A DNA stretch of 64,000 nt from Cardiobacteriaceae bacterium (GCA_030529365.1 JAUMXB010000010.1:1-64000), one strand, 5' to 3'. Shown: positions 16,747 through 25,737, counted from the stretch's first letter. A program made the numbers and translations. Notes: generated from the letters alone by a model not told the origin.

Positions 16747-16806
16747 AAGTGAAAAACATAGTGTTGTGCGATTTTGCGACAAAACCTTCCGATTGACAGG
16801 GAAAAT

Positions 16807-17018
16807 GCTATAATCCTGTTGTGGTTTTACAACAAGATCGACGAATGCAACATCGATGCAATGGTGGATGGCGGAATATTCGGATGAGAGCTTTTTCGGA
16901 TGTTTCAAAAAAACCACAAAAAGGTGCATGCAATGCTTGCATGTTGGTTAAAACCCCAGTAATATTCACAAAGCCAAAATGGCTGTGAATTCATTCTCAA
17001 TGGAATAGGTGCATATAT
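16807..17018 (+). promoter_or_regulatory. Promoter and long leader of the Slam-substrate lipoprotein gene
   Basis: An extended -10 TGCTATAAT at 16806-16814 is well formed. The -35 is unclear (TTCCGA at 16 bp). The leader is about 200 nt and holds several stem-loops: GTTGTGGTTTTACAAC, a TGCATGC/GCATG palindromic run near 16926, and TTCACAAAGCC-AAAAT-GGCTGTGAA near 16965-16989. The last stem sits about 30 nt before the start codon and could control translation. No known riboswitch recognised. Confidence 0.55.
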
Positions 17019-18836
17019 ATGAAACTATCTAATCTTTCCTTGGCGATTCTTGTTGCTATGGGTGTCGCCGCCTGTGGTGGCAGCGACAGCAATGATGCTC
17101 CCAAAGATCCGCAGACTCCTTCCACTCCGGCTCCTCCCCCTCCTCCGGTAGTTCCGCCGAGCACTGACAACGTGTTGGTTGACCCGACTGGTACTGACGT
17201 GGTTGAAAACTTCAACCCTGCGCAAACTCCTTCTGTAGGTACACTGCAATATATCCGTCGTGCTAACTCTGCTTATGACCTCACCAAGAACCCATCAAAA
17301 CAAGGTTCTTCTACTCCTCTCTTGAACGTTGATCTTGATCAGCAAAACCCGAAATTGACCAACATCGTTTTGGCTCGTAAGAACGAAAACAAAGTTGCTG
17401 GTACTCCGCAGCTTGTTCAGTTCTTTGGTGGTACTTCTGGCGAAGCTTTTGATGCAACAGGTAAGCCGTACGCTGTCATGGCTGGTAAAACTTACCAAGC
17501 TTTGCAAGTTCACAACTTTAAAAACGTTGATTTGTTTGTAGATCATCTGCCTCAAATGAATACAGCGGTTAAACATGATAAAAATACAGCAGATCGTACC
17601 CCTGCTTTGCCAGTTCCAGCAGCAGTAGATTTTCCTAAAGGTGGCCCTGCTGTTGCTGTAGGTACAGCAAATACTTATTTGCAGGCACAAGGTGCCGCTG
17701 CTAATAAGGCCGGAATTGCCGGTAAAGATTTGGTGTGGTGGACTGCGGGCGCTGTTGGCCAAACAGGCGGTAAGGCAACTGCATTCGAAAATACAGTAAC
17801 TAATGGCGGTCTTGATGCTGCTGTAACAGGTGTAGATGCGACTAACGGTTTGATTCGTATTGGTGGCCTCTTCAAAGGTACCCAAGAAGCTCTGCCGACT
17901 CTTGGTCAAGAAAAGAATAAAATCGCTAATAATAAGTGGGAAGATCACCATAGAACTACTACCCGTATCTTTGGTAACTATCACTTGGGTTATGTGCCAG
18001 CGGTTGGTCCTGGTGCAGGGTCTACTCAACGCGTAGCTTTGAACAGCTTCGATGGCGCAGCAAGCTTTGCGGCTGTAAACGCTACTCCTGGTAATTATGA
18101 TTCAAAGGTAATTGCTTACAGCTTGGGTGCCCATCCGATTACTTTGGAACATGTTCAATATGGTCGTGTAACTAACAATTTGGATGAAGTTGCAGCTGTC
18201 AAGGTTAGTGGTACTTTCTGGCATTCTCCAGACCTGAAAAAAGGTGACAGTAAGAGCGTAGATAACTACTTCTACCGTGGTACTCGCGAAACCAGCATTG
18301 CTGACATGGCTAAGCTGCCAACTGATCAGGTTGTCACTTACAAAGGTCATGCCCTGATGTATGGCATTGATAATGGTTTCCATAAGAATGACGATAAAGG
18401 CCAGCCATTGCCTAACGCGTTCCTTTACCAAGCAGCTCCTGAAGCTATCGGTTTGGGTAACTTCGTGAAAGCACAAGTTGATTTCGGTAAACAGCGTGTT
18501 GCAGGTTATGTATATAACGCTTGGTTGCTGAACAATAAGAAAGCAGACGTAACTGAGAACAAACTGGTTCAGTTTGCGGGCAATATCACTGGTAACACTG
18601 TAATCGGTACCGCAGATCGTACTTATATTTCTGGTGATGAGAAAGCTGATTTCCGTGCTTCTTTCTTCGGTGCTAAAGCGAACGAAATGGGCGGTTCATT
18701 CAACTCGATCACTACTGACCAGAAATACGGTAATGAAGGTTGGGGTGGTGTGTTCGGTGCGCAGCGCACTATTGCAGTCACTCCTGACTCTAACACCTTC
18801 TTGGGTGATGACGGTAACAGTGTTTACTCTCTGTAA
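17019..18836 (+). CDS. Slam-dependent surface lipoprotein, TbpB/HpuA-like C-terminal barrel
   Basis: 605 aa. A type II signal peptide with lipobox VAAC (Cys19) is followed by a Pro/Thr linker (APPPPPVVPPS) and a large exported domain. The C-terminus reads DFRASFFGAKANEMGGSFN...WGGVFGAQR, the end-of-barrel motif seen in transferrin-binding-like proteins exported by Slam. The next gene is a Slam homologue, confirming the pair (type XI secretion). The ligand is unknown; iron or haem carriers are typical for this class. A/T-rich codon use unlike its housekeeping neighbours suggests acquisition or high expression. Confidence 0.82.
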   Translation: MKLSNLSLAILVAMGVAACGGSDSNDAPKDPQTPSTPAPPPPPVVPPSTDNVLVDPTGTDVVENFNPAQTPSVGTLQYIRRANSAYDLTKNPSKQGSSTPLLNVDLDQQNPKLTNIVLARKNENKVAGTPQLVQFFGGTSGEAFDATGKPYAVMAGKTYQALQVHNFKNVDLFVDHLPQMNTAVKHDKNTADRTPALPVPAAVDFPKGGPAVAVGTANTYLQAQGAAANKAGIAGKDLVWWTAGAVGQTGGKATAFENTVTNGGLDAAVTGVDATNGLIRIGGLFKGTQEALPTLGQEKNKIANNKWEDHHRTTTRIFGNYHLGYVPAVGPGAGSTQRVALNSFDGAASFAAVNATPGNYDSKVIAYSLGAHPITLEHVQYGRVTNNLDEVAAVKVSGTFWHSPDLKKGDSKSVDNYFYRGTRETSIADMAKLPTDQVVTYKGHALMYGIDNGFHKNDDKGQPLPNAFLYQAAPEAIGLGNFVKAQVDFGKQRVAGYVYNAWLLNNKKADVTENKLVQFAGNITGNTVIGTADRTYISGDEKADFRASFFGAKANEMGGSFNSITTDQKYGNEGWGGVFGAQRTIAVTPDSNTFLGDDGNSVYSL

Positions 18837-18869
18837 TACTGGACAGTTTTTCTCGTAAAACTGAATGAA

Positions 18870-18900
18870 AAAACGGCCACCACATGGTGGCCGTTTTTTT
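18870..18900 (+). terminator. Strong terminator between the lipoprotein and Slam genes
   Basis: AAACGGCCACC-ACAT-GGTGGCCGTTTTTTT, an 11-bp stem plus T run. It should make the lipoprotein far more abundant than its translocon if the two share a promoter. Confidence 0.9.
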
Positions 18901-18940
18901 ATACAATATGCGTTTGTTTTTTATGACTGGTAATTTCACA

Positions 18941-20449
18941 ATGTCTAAAGCTAAATCAGGTTTTTCAATGTCTTTGCGTGCTATTGCCGTATTTGGTGTA
19001 TCCTCGGCGATATTTACTGCTTCAGCGCAAGAGAAGATAGCGATCAATATTGAGCAGGATAATGATACTCTCGCACCTAACGCTATAGAAAGTAATCCAG
19101 CTGAAGCATTGGGCAAGCCGCTTGCGAATACTTTGCCAAGCTACGATGAGCAGAAGTCGGAAGATATCGTATTTATGCCTGAAGAATTGATTGCTAATCC
19201 AAAGCAATTGGAGTCTTTATTGGTACAAGCAATCTATGGATATGAAGTAGAGGGACTTAAATTGCTCATCCCTCTCTATACCCAAGTTGAAACTAGGGAT
19301 GAATCTTTAGTGGAATGGGGTAATGCACTGATTGCAATGAATGCAAATCGTACAGCTGAAGCTGTAGCACTGTACCGTAAATTAATTTCTCATTTCCCGG
19401 ATAATCAGTTGCTGCGTTTTCAAACAGCTATGGCACTTTATCGCAATAATGAAATGATTGCAGCCAAGGATCAATTTGAGAAGCTTCGTGCAACGAAGCT
19501 CTCCCAAAAAGACCTTGAAGTGATTAATGAATTTATTACCCAAATTGATAAGCGGGACGAATGGGCATTTGAAGGTTCATTGAGCTATATCCACGATAAT
19601 AATATTAATAATGTTGCCCCCAAAGGAACTAAAATTCTATTGGGTAATGGTTTTGAATTAATATCGAACAGAGATCCAGAAAAAGCACAAGGCGTTGATT
19701 TTTCATTTGGCGCAAACAAGAAATGGTCAATCAATGATAATTTCTATTCCTCGTTTGCAGCATCTGTAGATGGCGTGCATTATTTCGGAAAAAGAAAATA
19801 CGATGATATTACAGCCAGGATTTCTGGTGGCGTAGGTTATCGTACATCCACGATTGATCTTGAATTGACTCCGTACTTCCAGAAGCGTTTTTATGGTCAG
19901 GGAGGGAGCGGTGATGGCGAATTGCATGCCTATTCAACAAGCGCAGGTTTACAGTTGAATGGTGGATACTGGTTTACGCCAAAATGGAAATATCAGGGAG
20001 TACTTGAATATGGCTACGATGACCATATTGATTCATATAGCTATCTTGACGGCAAGCGTATCAATTTCTCGAATACTTTTTTCTTCGCGCCTAGCCAAAA
20101 ACAATATTGGTATGCCGGATTGGATACGGGTTATAAAGATGCCCGTTCAGGAAAAGATGCTTATAACCGCCACGGTATCCGGTTAGGATGGGGGCAGGAA
20201 TGGGGCAAAGGTATTTCGACTCGTTTGACGGGCGGGATTGCCAAGCGCTATGCAAAAGGGGGGGATTTATTCGGTATTGAGCGTAAGGATAAAGAATATA
20301 ATGCGAGCCTCAGCCTATGGCATCGTAATCTGCATTTCTGGGGAATCACGCCCAAACTCGTTTTCTCACACAGTAAAGTGAAGAGTAACAACTTGTTTTA
20401 CAACTACGATACAAACAAGTTCTATCTTGATTTTAGTAAAAGTTTTTAA
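18941..20449 (+). CDS. Surface lipoprotein assembly modifier (Slam)
   Basis: 502 aa from the chosen start. A signal peptide (LRAIAVFGVSSAIFTASAQ) is followed by a periplasmic helical, TPR-like domain (about residues 75-195; LVEWGNALIAMNANRTAEAVALYRKL, LLRFQTAMALY). A 14-strand-type outer-membrane barrel runs from about 210 (WAFEGSLSYIHDNNINN) to the C-terminal NKFYLDFSKSF, a hallmark ending of the DUF560/Slam family. It moves the upstream lipoprotein to the cell surface. Earlier in-frame ATGs at 18908 and 18923 are possible, and none has a clear ribosome-binding site. Markedly AT-rich. Confidence 0.9.
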   Translation: MSKAKSGFSMSLRAIAVFGVSSAIFTASAQEKIAINIEQDNDTLAPNAIESNPAEALGKPLANTLPSYDEQKSEDIVFMPEELIANPKQLESLLVQAIYGYEVEGLKLLIPLYTQVETRDESLVEWGNALIAMNANRTAEAVALYRKLISHFPDNQLLRFQTAMALYRNNEMIAAKDQFEKLRATKLSQKDLEVINEFITQIDKRDEWAFEGSLSYIHDNNINNVAPKGTKILLGNGFELISNRDPEKAQGVDFSFGANKKWSINDNFYSSFAASVDGVHYFGKRKYDDITARISGGVGYRTSTIDLELTPYFQKRFYGQGGSGDGELHAYSTSAGLQLNGGYWFTPKWKYQGVLEYGYDDHIDSYSYLDGKRINFSNTFFFAPSQKQYWYAGLDTGYKDARSGKDAYNRHGIRLGWGQEWGKGISTRLTGGIAKRYAKGGDLFGIERKDKEYNASLSLWHRNLHFWGITPKLVFSHSKVKSNNLFYNYDTNKFYLDFSKSF

Positions 20450-20760
20450 TTTTTTGGAAAAGATGGATTGACCCTATATAGCATAAGAAGATTTTATGAT
20501 TTTAATATCTTGTTTTTATGCAAATTAGGGTTAATATATTTTGATTTTGAAATATTTTTTGGTGAATTTTGTATAGAAATTAAATTCATAATTTATAGCA
20601 AGTGTTCGAGGATTGAAATTTTTTAAAAACTTAAACTTACCCATCTATTACTATAATGAATTGTGAGATGATCGTCATACGTACTATTTTTGACTTAGAT
20701 GGGCAATCGATAGCCCATTATTATATTGATAAAATTTTGTAATCTTTCATCCGTATCTAG
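20450..20760. other. AT-rich intergenic stretch
   Basis: Very AT-rich DNA between the Slam gene and the IS5 remnant. I see no gene, no clear terminator and no repeat module. Confidence 0.6.
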
Positions 20761-21398
20761 AGTGTGTCGTCACAATACCTTTAACCACATGGTCAAAATT
20801 CGGATTTCCACTGCGGCGGCAAATGAATCCAGCCTTTTGCATAGAGTGTGGCAATGCCCCGTCAGCATTTGAAATCCCAAAATCGGTTTTCGATCAAACG
20901 CCGGAAACGATACAGGTAACCGTCAAAAGCCAACGGCTCCCGACGGTTGGCTTTGGGCGGGATCACCGCCACCATGCCGGCCCCGGCGGCCAGTGCCCGG
21001 ATATCGTTGGTGTCACAAGCCTTGTCGGCCAGCAGATATTCTGCGGGCATGCCTGCTATCAACGCCGGCGCATGGTGGCAATCTGCCGCGCTGCCGTCGC
21101 TCAAGACAAAATGCAGTGGCATGCCGTGGTTGTCCACCTCCAGATGCAGTTTGGTGTTCAGCCCCCTTTTGTGCGGCTCATGCCCTGGTTACCACCCGCC
21201 GCTCCGGCAGCGTGGGGATGAGCTTTGATATGGGGGCATCCATCATCAGCCATTCTATGTCCTTCCCGTCAGTCAGGGTGTGCGGCAGTTGTGTCCGGAT
21301 GCCTTTGTCACGCCAGCGGGTAAAGCGGCTGTGGGCGAGTGGTATCGTAGTGGAGTTATGTCACGAAACAGTGGTTATGGCGATTTTGATCGTGACGA
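20761..21398 (-). mobile_element. IS5-family element remnant, copy 2 (truncated transposase pseudogene)
   Basis: Terminal inverted repeat GTGTCGTCAC (left) and GTGACGACAC (right). The minus-strand frames give RFTRWRDKGIRTQLPHTLTD, EWLMMDAP, then DNHGMPLHFVLSDGSAADCH, MPAEYLLADKACDTND and FRRLIENRFWDFKC, so it is a frameshifted IS5-type transposase. The N-terminal ~60 residues are missing at the same junction as copy 1 (GTGGTATCGTAGTGGAGTTA here). CTAG lies beside the left end. Confidence 0.85.
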
Positions 21399-21534
21399 CA
21401 CGGCCCATGCTATCTGGCCAAGCATAGGAATGCTCATCTTTCTAAAATGGCAGAGCTGTTTGATTGCTCCGTTAACGTAATACACAAAAAACAAAAATCA
21501 ATATTTTCTTGAAAAATTACTACTTGCGGTGAGC

Positions 21535-21975
21535 AAGATTCGGAAGAGGCCAAATGTTATGAATCAAGCTTGGCAAAACTTGACGATCATAAAAAAGCGT
21601 GCCTGGACGAAACGGGGAGAAGTCTATTTGCATCGTCCTTATGGTCGCGGCGACAGGAGCGAGCGTGTAGTGGCAAAAGATATTGTTGCTGACTGCTGTG
21701 TAGGCCAATGTTGAGCTCATTGCAGCAATGATATATACGAATACGATGACCAGCGCGTTTTTTGAGGCATGGTTTTGGCAGGAATCACTGCCGACGCTGC
21801 GCGAGAAAAGTGTGATTGTTCCTGACAATGCATGCTTCCAACGGATGAAGTTTTGCAGCGGCTTGCCCATTAGCGGGTTTATAGACTTGTGCCTTTGTCG
21901 CTTTATTTTCCAGAGCTTAATTGCATTGAGAAAAGGTGAGCGCATCTCAAGGGATACTTGTGTAACGTTTTGAGA
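21535..21975 (+). pseudogene. IS630-family transposase remnant
   Basis: Plus-strand translation with one or two frame changes gives KKRAWTKRGEVYLHRPYGRGDRS, then ELIAAMIYTNTMTSAFFEAWF, SVIVPDNACFQRMK and finally a shifted YSPELNCIEKRWAHLKG. These are the DDE-domain landmarks of IS630/Tc1-type transposases (D in VPDNA, PPYSPELN-IEK). The N-terminal DNA-binding part is absent. The minus-strand open frame over the same bases is taken as a shadow. Together with the IS5 copy, this marks the right edge of the AT-rich Slam region. Confidence 0.7.
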
Positions 21976-22111
21976 CATGCCCTCGGTTTTGATAAGGCTC
22001 TGTTGTCTTGTTTTCAGGTTGAATCTCTAAGGGTGCATTCCCTGCTGCTTGCGGCGTAAATAGCATAAAAACACGCTGTAAACCCAATTCGACTTCAATG
22101 GCAATTTTTTA

Positions 22112-22816
22112 TCATTTTTCTTGCAGGGTGTGTTGCAGTTCTTTGTGGCTGATCGGGCCGTAGGGCATGCTGCGGGTTTTGCCGGCGATGTCTTCGCGGT
22201 AGCGGATGAAATCGGCTTCGTTGTCGATCATGAGGAAGGGGTTGCCGGCGAGCTGCTCGGCGAGAGTGGTTTCTTCCTGGATGCCGTAGTGGTGTCCGAC
22301 CCAGAGGCGGGTGGCAGGAGGGAGTTTTTTGAGTTTTTGCAAGGAGTGGTAGAGCGCTTGCGCGTCGCCGCCTTTGAGATCGGCGCGGCCTGCGCCATAG
22401 ACGAAGAGGGTGTCGCCGGTGATGAGGTCTTGGCCGATGTGATAGCAGACGCTGCCTGCGGTGTGGCCGGGGGTGGCGATGACGCCGATGGTGGTGCTGG
22501 CAAAGGCGATTTCGTCGCCGTCGCTGACGAGGACGGCGTCTTTCGGGCAGTCCGGCCAGTAGGGCAGTTCGGCTTCGGGCACGAAGAGGGTGACGCCGTC
22601 GTAGTAGAGTTTTTCCACGGCGTTGACGTGATCGGGATGGCTGTGGGTGATGAGGATGCCGGTGAGGGCAAGGCCTTCTTCGTCCAGCACCTGCTGGATG
22701 CCGTCGGCATCCCAGGCGGGATCGACGACCATGGCGTCGCCGGTGTGGCGGTCGGCGATGAGGTGGATGAAGTTGTCGTGGTCTTCGACCATGAGCTGGA
22801 TGATGTCGTAGGCCAT
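22112..22816 (-). CDS. MBL-fold metallo-hydrolase (glyoxalase II-like)
   Basis: 234 aa. The zinc motif HxHxDH is seen as THSHPDHVN at residues 57-64. Further ligands are in TPGHTAGSVCYH and GDTLFV, and the C-terminal GHHYGIQEETTL. It acts on small thioesters or related substrates in the cytoplasm. The family includes glyoxalase II and persulfide dioxygenases, and the exact substrate cannot be told. The start at 22816 follows AAGGAC with 7-nt spacing. Confidence 0.85.
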   Translation of the reverse strand: MAYDIIQLMVEDHDNFIHLIADRHTGDAMVVDPAWDADGIQQVLDEEGLALTGILITHSHPDHVNAVEKLYYDGVTLFVPEAELPYWPDCPKDAVLVSDGDEIAFASTTIGVIATPGHTAGSVCYHIGQDLITGDTLFVYGAGRADLKGGDAQALYHSLQKLKKLPPATRLWVGHHYGIQEETTLAEQLAGNPFLMIDNEADFIRYREDIAGKTRSMPYGPISHKELQHTLQEK

Positions 22817-22883
22817 GGGGTGTCCTTGTTGAGGGCGGTGCAAGTTGTCCGAGAGGGAGAAAAATATGTATGCCTGCCAGTTT

Positions 22884-22920
22884 GTCGGGGTTCGCGTGTG
22901 CTACGCTCACCGCCAACCTG
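22884..22920. repeat. GGGGTTCGC...CGCCAACCTG small repeat, single copy
   Basis: A single unit of the family clustered at 9083-9412. It lies in the gap between the MBL hydrolase and smpB. Confidence 0.65.
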
Positions 22921-22943
22921 CGGCATGGCATTGTCTTTGTTAT

Positions 22944-23414
22944 TTACTGCGCTTTTTTCATGAGGCGTTCTTTTTGCCGCGCCCAGTCGCGGTCTTTCTT
23001 CACGGCGCGCTTGTCGAATTCTTTCTTGCCCTTGGCAATGGCGAGGTTGACTTTGACGTAGCCGTTTTTCCAGTAGAGGTTGACGGGGACGAGGGTGTAG
23101 CCGTCGCGCTCGGCGGCGCCGATGAGTTTGGCGATTTCGCGCTTGTGCAGGAGGAGTTTGCGGGTGCGCGAGGGATCGGGGAAAACGTGGGTGGAGGCGG
23201 CGGGCAGCGGCGTGATGTAGGCGCCAAAGAGGAAGAGTTCGCCGTTTTTCACGAGGATGTGGCTTTCTTTCACCTGGATGCGGCCAGCGCGCAGCGCTTT
23301 CACTTCCCAGCCTTCGAGCGCGATGCCGGCTTCGAAGTGCTCTTCGAGGAAGTAGTCGTGGAAGGCTTTTTTGTTGGTGATGATGTTGTTGTCGGGGGTC
23401 TTTTTTTGCTTCAT
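22944..23414 (-). CDS. smpB: SsrA-binding protein SmpB
   Basis: 156 aa. Binds tmRNA and delivers it to stalled ribosomes. Motifs: [31 protein letters not shown], the [10 protein letters not shown] loop, and a basic C-terminal tail [18 protein letters not shown] that probes the mRNA channel. Length matches the family (~155-160). Divergent from ratA-ratB, the arrangement seen in many Gammaproteobacteria. Confidence 0.97.
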   Translation of the reverse strand: MKQKKTPDNNIITNKKAFHDYFLEEHFEAGIALEGWEVKALRAGRIQVKESHILVKNGELFLFGAYITPLPAASTHVFPDPSRTRKLLLHKREIAKLIGAAERDGYTLVPVNLYWKNGYVKVNLAIAKGKKEFDKRAVKKDRDWARQKERLMKKAQ

Positions 23415-23467
23415 GTTTGCGTGCCGGGGGCTTACAATGCCGCGCCTGTCAAGAAAGGACGCTCATT

Positions 23468-23905
23468 GTGCCACAAATCCGCAAAGCGAAAAAATTGCCC
23501 TTCAGTGCGGCGCAGATGTTCGATCTGGTTGCCGATGTGGAAAAGTATCCGGCGTTTTTGCCGTGGTGCGCGGCGGCAGCGTTGATCCGGCGTGACGAGC
23601 GCGAGATTGTCGGGCGGCTGACCGTGGAGAAGGGCGGTTTGCGCAAGTCGTTCACCACGCGCAACTGCTACGATTATCCGCACTGGATGGATATCGCGCT
23701 GGTGGAAGGGCCATTCCGCCATTTGAGCGGACGCTGGGATTTCGTCGAGGAAGGGGATGGCTGCACGGTGCGCTACGAGATGCGCTTTGAGGTACCATTT
23801 CTGCTGGCGCCCATTCTCGGCGGGCTGATGGAATACATGGCGAACAGCATGGTGGATGCCTTTGCCAAGCGCGCGCAGGAGATATATGGACACGATTCGC
23901 GTTGA
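23468..23905 (+). CDS. ratA: RatA, START/COQ10-domain protein
   Basis: 145 aa with a GTG start at 23468, 8 nt after AAGGA. A polyketide cyclase/START-like domain over nearly the full length (MFDLVADVEKYPAFLPWC, LRKSFTTRN, LSGRWDFVEEGDGCTVRYEMRFE). In E. coli RatA is reported to block 70S assembly, and homologues (COQ10) carry ubiquinone, so the role here may be either. Overlaps ratB by 20 nt and is divergent from smpB. Confidence 0.9.
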   Translation: MPQIRKAKKLPFSAAQMFDLVADVEKYPAFLPWCAAAALIRRDEREIVGRLTVEKGGLRKSFTTRNCYDYPHWMDIALVEGPFRHLSGRWDFVEEGDGCTVRYEMRFEVPFLLAPILGGLMEYMANSMVDAFAKRAQEIYGHDSR

Positions 23906-24170
23906 AGTGGCCTATGGCCATGCCGGGGCGCAGCGCATCATAGCGCTGACCGTTTATCCGGGAACGACGGCAAAACAGGCGGTCGAGCGCTCCGGCATGG
24001 TGCGCTTTTTCCCGGAGATTGACATGAATGCGCTCGATCTCGGTATTTTTTCGCAGGGCTGCACGCCGGATACGGTGCTGCGCGACGGCGATCGCGTGGA
24101 GATTTACCGCCCGCTCCTGTGCGATCCCAAGGAGATGCGCCGGCAGCGAGCAAGAAAGCACAAAGAATAG
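23886..24170 (+). CDS. ratB: RatB/RnfH-family ubiquitin-fold protein
   Basis: 94 aa, UPF0125. IRVEVAYGHAGAQRIIALTVYPGTTAKQAVERSG and LRDGDRVEIYRPLLCDPKEMRRQRA are the family landmarks. It begins inside ratA. The stop TAG at 24168-24170 lies within the left end box of repeat copy 5 (AATAGTAATTTTTTCTCA). Function is unsettled in general; it is usually found next to ratA and smpB. Confidence 0.92.
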   Translation: MDTIRVEVAYGHAGAQRIIALTVYPGTTAKQAVERSGMVRFFPEIDMNALDLGIFSQGCTPDTVLRDGDRVEIYRPLLCDPKEMRRQRARKHKE

Positions 24171-24250
24171 TAATTTTTTCTCACGAATAAGTGCTTTTTA
24201 TGAGGAATTCTCTCGTCGTGAAGCGCTTTTGGTGGGAAATTTTTTCATAT
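24166..24250. repeat. AAGCGCTT modular element, copy 5
   Basis: Cores AAGTGCTT at 24189-24196 and AAGCGCTT at 24221-24228, 32 bp apart (one base more than usual). The end box ATAGTAATTTTTTCTCA supplies the ratB stop. The middle box is TGAGGAATTCTCTCG. Confidence 0.83.
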
Positions 24251-24281
24251 GGCAGGGTTTTTTAGTCGTGAGGGAATGAAT

Positions 24282-25589
24282 ATGTCGAACCAACCCGTGA
24301 TGGCGTTGCTGCTCAATTGGCGGCTGCATGTTTTTGTATTGCTGATTGCCGTGTTGTGCGAATGGATAGGGATTATCCGCGTGCCGATAGGCATTGGTAC
24401 GCTGGTGCTGCTGCCCCTGCTCTATGCCTTCGTGATGGCTTTGCTGCTGAATCCCAACGTGGTGGCGCCCGCTTCCCGCCTGATCAGCCGCGAGCAGTGC
24501 CAGGTGGCGACGTATGCGGTGATTTTGAGCGTGATGCCGTTTATTGCCAAGTTCGGGACGACGATCGGCCCGAAAGTGAGCGAGATCATTGCAGCGGGGC
24601 CGGCGCTGATCCTGCAGGAAATCGGTAACGTCGCCACGGCGTTGTTCGCCCTGCCGGTCGCGGTCTTGCTCTTCAACATGGGACGCGAAGCGGTAGGCGC
24701 CACGCATTCCATCGCCCGCGAACCCAATATTGCGCTGATTGCCGACAAATACGGCCTGAAAAGCCCGGAAGGAATTGGCGTAATGGGTGTTTATGTGATG
24801 GGAACCTTGTTCGGTGCGATTTATTTTTCGCTGATGGCGGGCGTGGTCGGCTCCTGGGGCATTTTCGATATGCGTGCGCTGGCCATGGCCTGCGGCATCG
24901 GCAGCGGCAGCATGATGGGCGCGTGTTCGGCAGCGCTCGGTGAACTGGTGCCAGCGGAGAAAGAAAGCATTGCCGCCTTTGCCGCCAGCTCCAATCTGCT
25001 GACGTATGCGACCGGGTTGTTCGTGAGTCTTTTCATTGCGCTGCCGTTTACCAACTGGTTCTACAAGGTGCTGCGCAAATTGCGTCCGCAAAGGGAAGCG
25101 GCAGGGCACGGCCTGCATGGCGCGGGCATGGAGGCGCCGGAACAACCGGCGCCATTGTCTCTGCAAACGAGTTTTATCCTGCTCGCGGTGATTTGCGCCG
25201 TGTTGCTGGTGAGCAACTGGGTGGGGCAGAAGGTGAATCCGCTGGAAGGGTTGCCGGGTATGCTCATGCTGTATGGCTGCTGCGTGGGCGGCATGCTCAT
25301 TCGTCATGCCGTGCCGCTGGGCGGCATTCCCGCGATTGCCTGGGTGTCCATTTTGGGGATTGTCATTTCCCTGCCGCAGTTCCCGGGGAATGCCTACGTG
25401 CTGGAAAGCGCGGGCAAGCTCGGCGTGTTGCAGCTGATTACGCCGGTGCTGGCCTACGCGGGCTTCGCCATTTCGCAGATGGAAGTGGATCTCTTCAAGC
25501 GCGCCGGCTTCAAGATTGCCGTGGTTGCGCTTCTGACATTTACCGGCACGTTTATCGGTTCGGTCGTGATTGCGGATGTGATGCTGTAA
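24282..25589 (+). CDS. DUF3100 family multi-pass membrane protein
   Basis: 435 aa with about ten to twelve hydrophobic helices. Resembles the DUF3100 family (LHVFVLLIAVLCEWIGIIRVPIGIGTLVLLPLLYAFVMALLLN near the start; SKFGTTIGP-like FIAKFGTTIGPKVSEIIAAGPALILQEIGN). The function of the family is unknown to me; a transporter is plausible. The start at 24282 is chosen because AGGGA lies 6 nt upstream. The ATGs at 24249 and 24276 are less well placed. Confidence 0.78.
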   Translation: MSNQPVMALLLNWRLHVFVLLIAVLCEWIGIIRVPIGIGTLVLLPLLYAFVMALLLNPNVVAPASRLISREQCQVATYAVILSVMPFIAKFGTTIGPKVSEIIAAGPALILQEIGNVATALFALPVAVLLFNMGREAVGATHSIAREPNIALIADKYGLKSPEGIGVMGVYVMGTLFGAIYFSLMAGVVGSWGIFDMRALAMACGIGSGSMMGACSAALGELVPAEKESIAAFAASSNLLTYATGLFVSLFIALPFTNWFYKVLRKLRPQREAAGHGLHGAGMEAPEQPAPLSLQTSFILLAVICAVLLVSNWVGQKVNPLEGLPGMLMLYGCCVGGMLIRHAVPLGGIPAIAWVSILGIVISLPQFPGNAYVLESAGKLGVLQLITPVLAYAGFAISQMEVDLFKRAGFKIAVVALLTFTGTFIGSVVIADVML

Positions 25590-25616
25590 GTCTTGTTTCA
25601 TAAATTAGCTTGAAAT

Positions 25617-25663
25617 CGTCTGTTTTTACCATCAGAAAGCGCTTATTGCGGTAGAAACAGACG
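25617..25663. repeat. AAGCGCTT modular element, copy 6 (single core)
   Basis: One AAGCGCTT at 25637-25644 flanked by 14-bp inverted arms CGTCTGTTTTTACC and GGTAGAAACAGACG. Symmetric mini-version of the family, just upstream of the initiator tRNA promoter. Confidence 0.75.
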
Positions 25664-25709
25664 ATAAAAAGCAAATGAATGATAATTAATAATTTTCACC
25701 AATTTTCGC

Positions 25710-25737
25710 TTGCAATCCGTTTTTCGATGGCTATAAT
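25710..25737 (+). promoter_or_regulatory. Promoter of the metY-rimP-nusA-infB operon
   Basis: -35 TTGCAA at 25710-25715, 16-bp spacer, -10 TATAAT at 25732-25737. The tRNA starts 16 nt downstream. Confidence 0.8.

Noticed and set aside
16796-16814. TTGACA before the lipoprotein gene as a -35 box
   Set aside because: It lies only 10 bp from the TATAAT; the extended -10 (TGCTATAAT) is the better explanation.
21520-21978. A 152-codon minus-strand frame
   Set aside because: The plus strand over the same bases reads as a frameshifted IS630 transposase, which explains it better.
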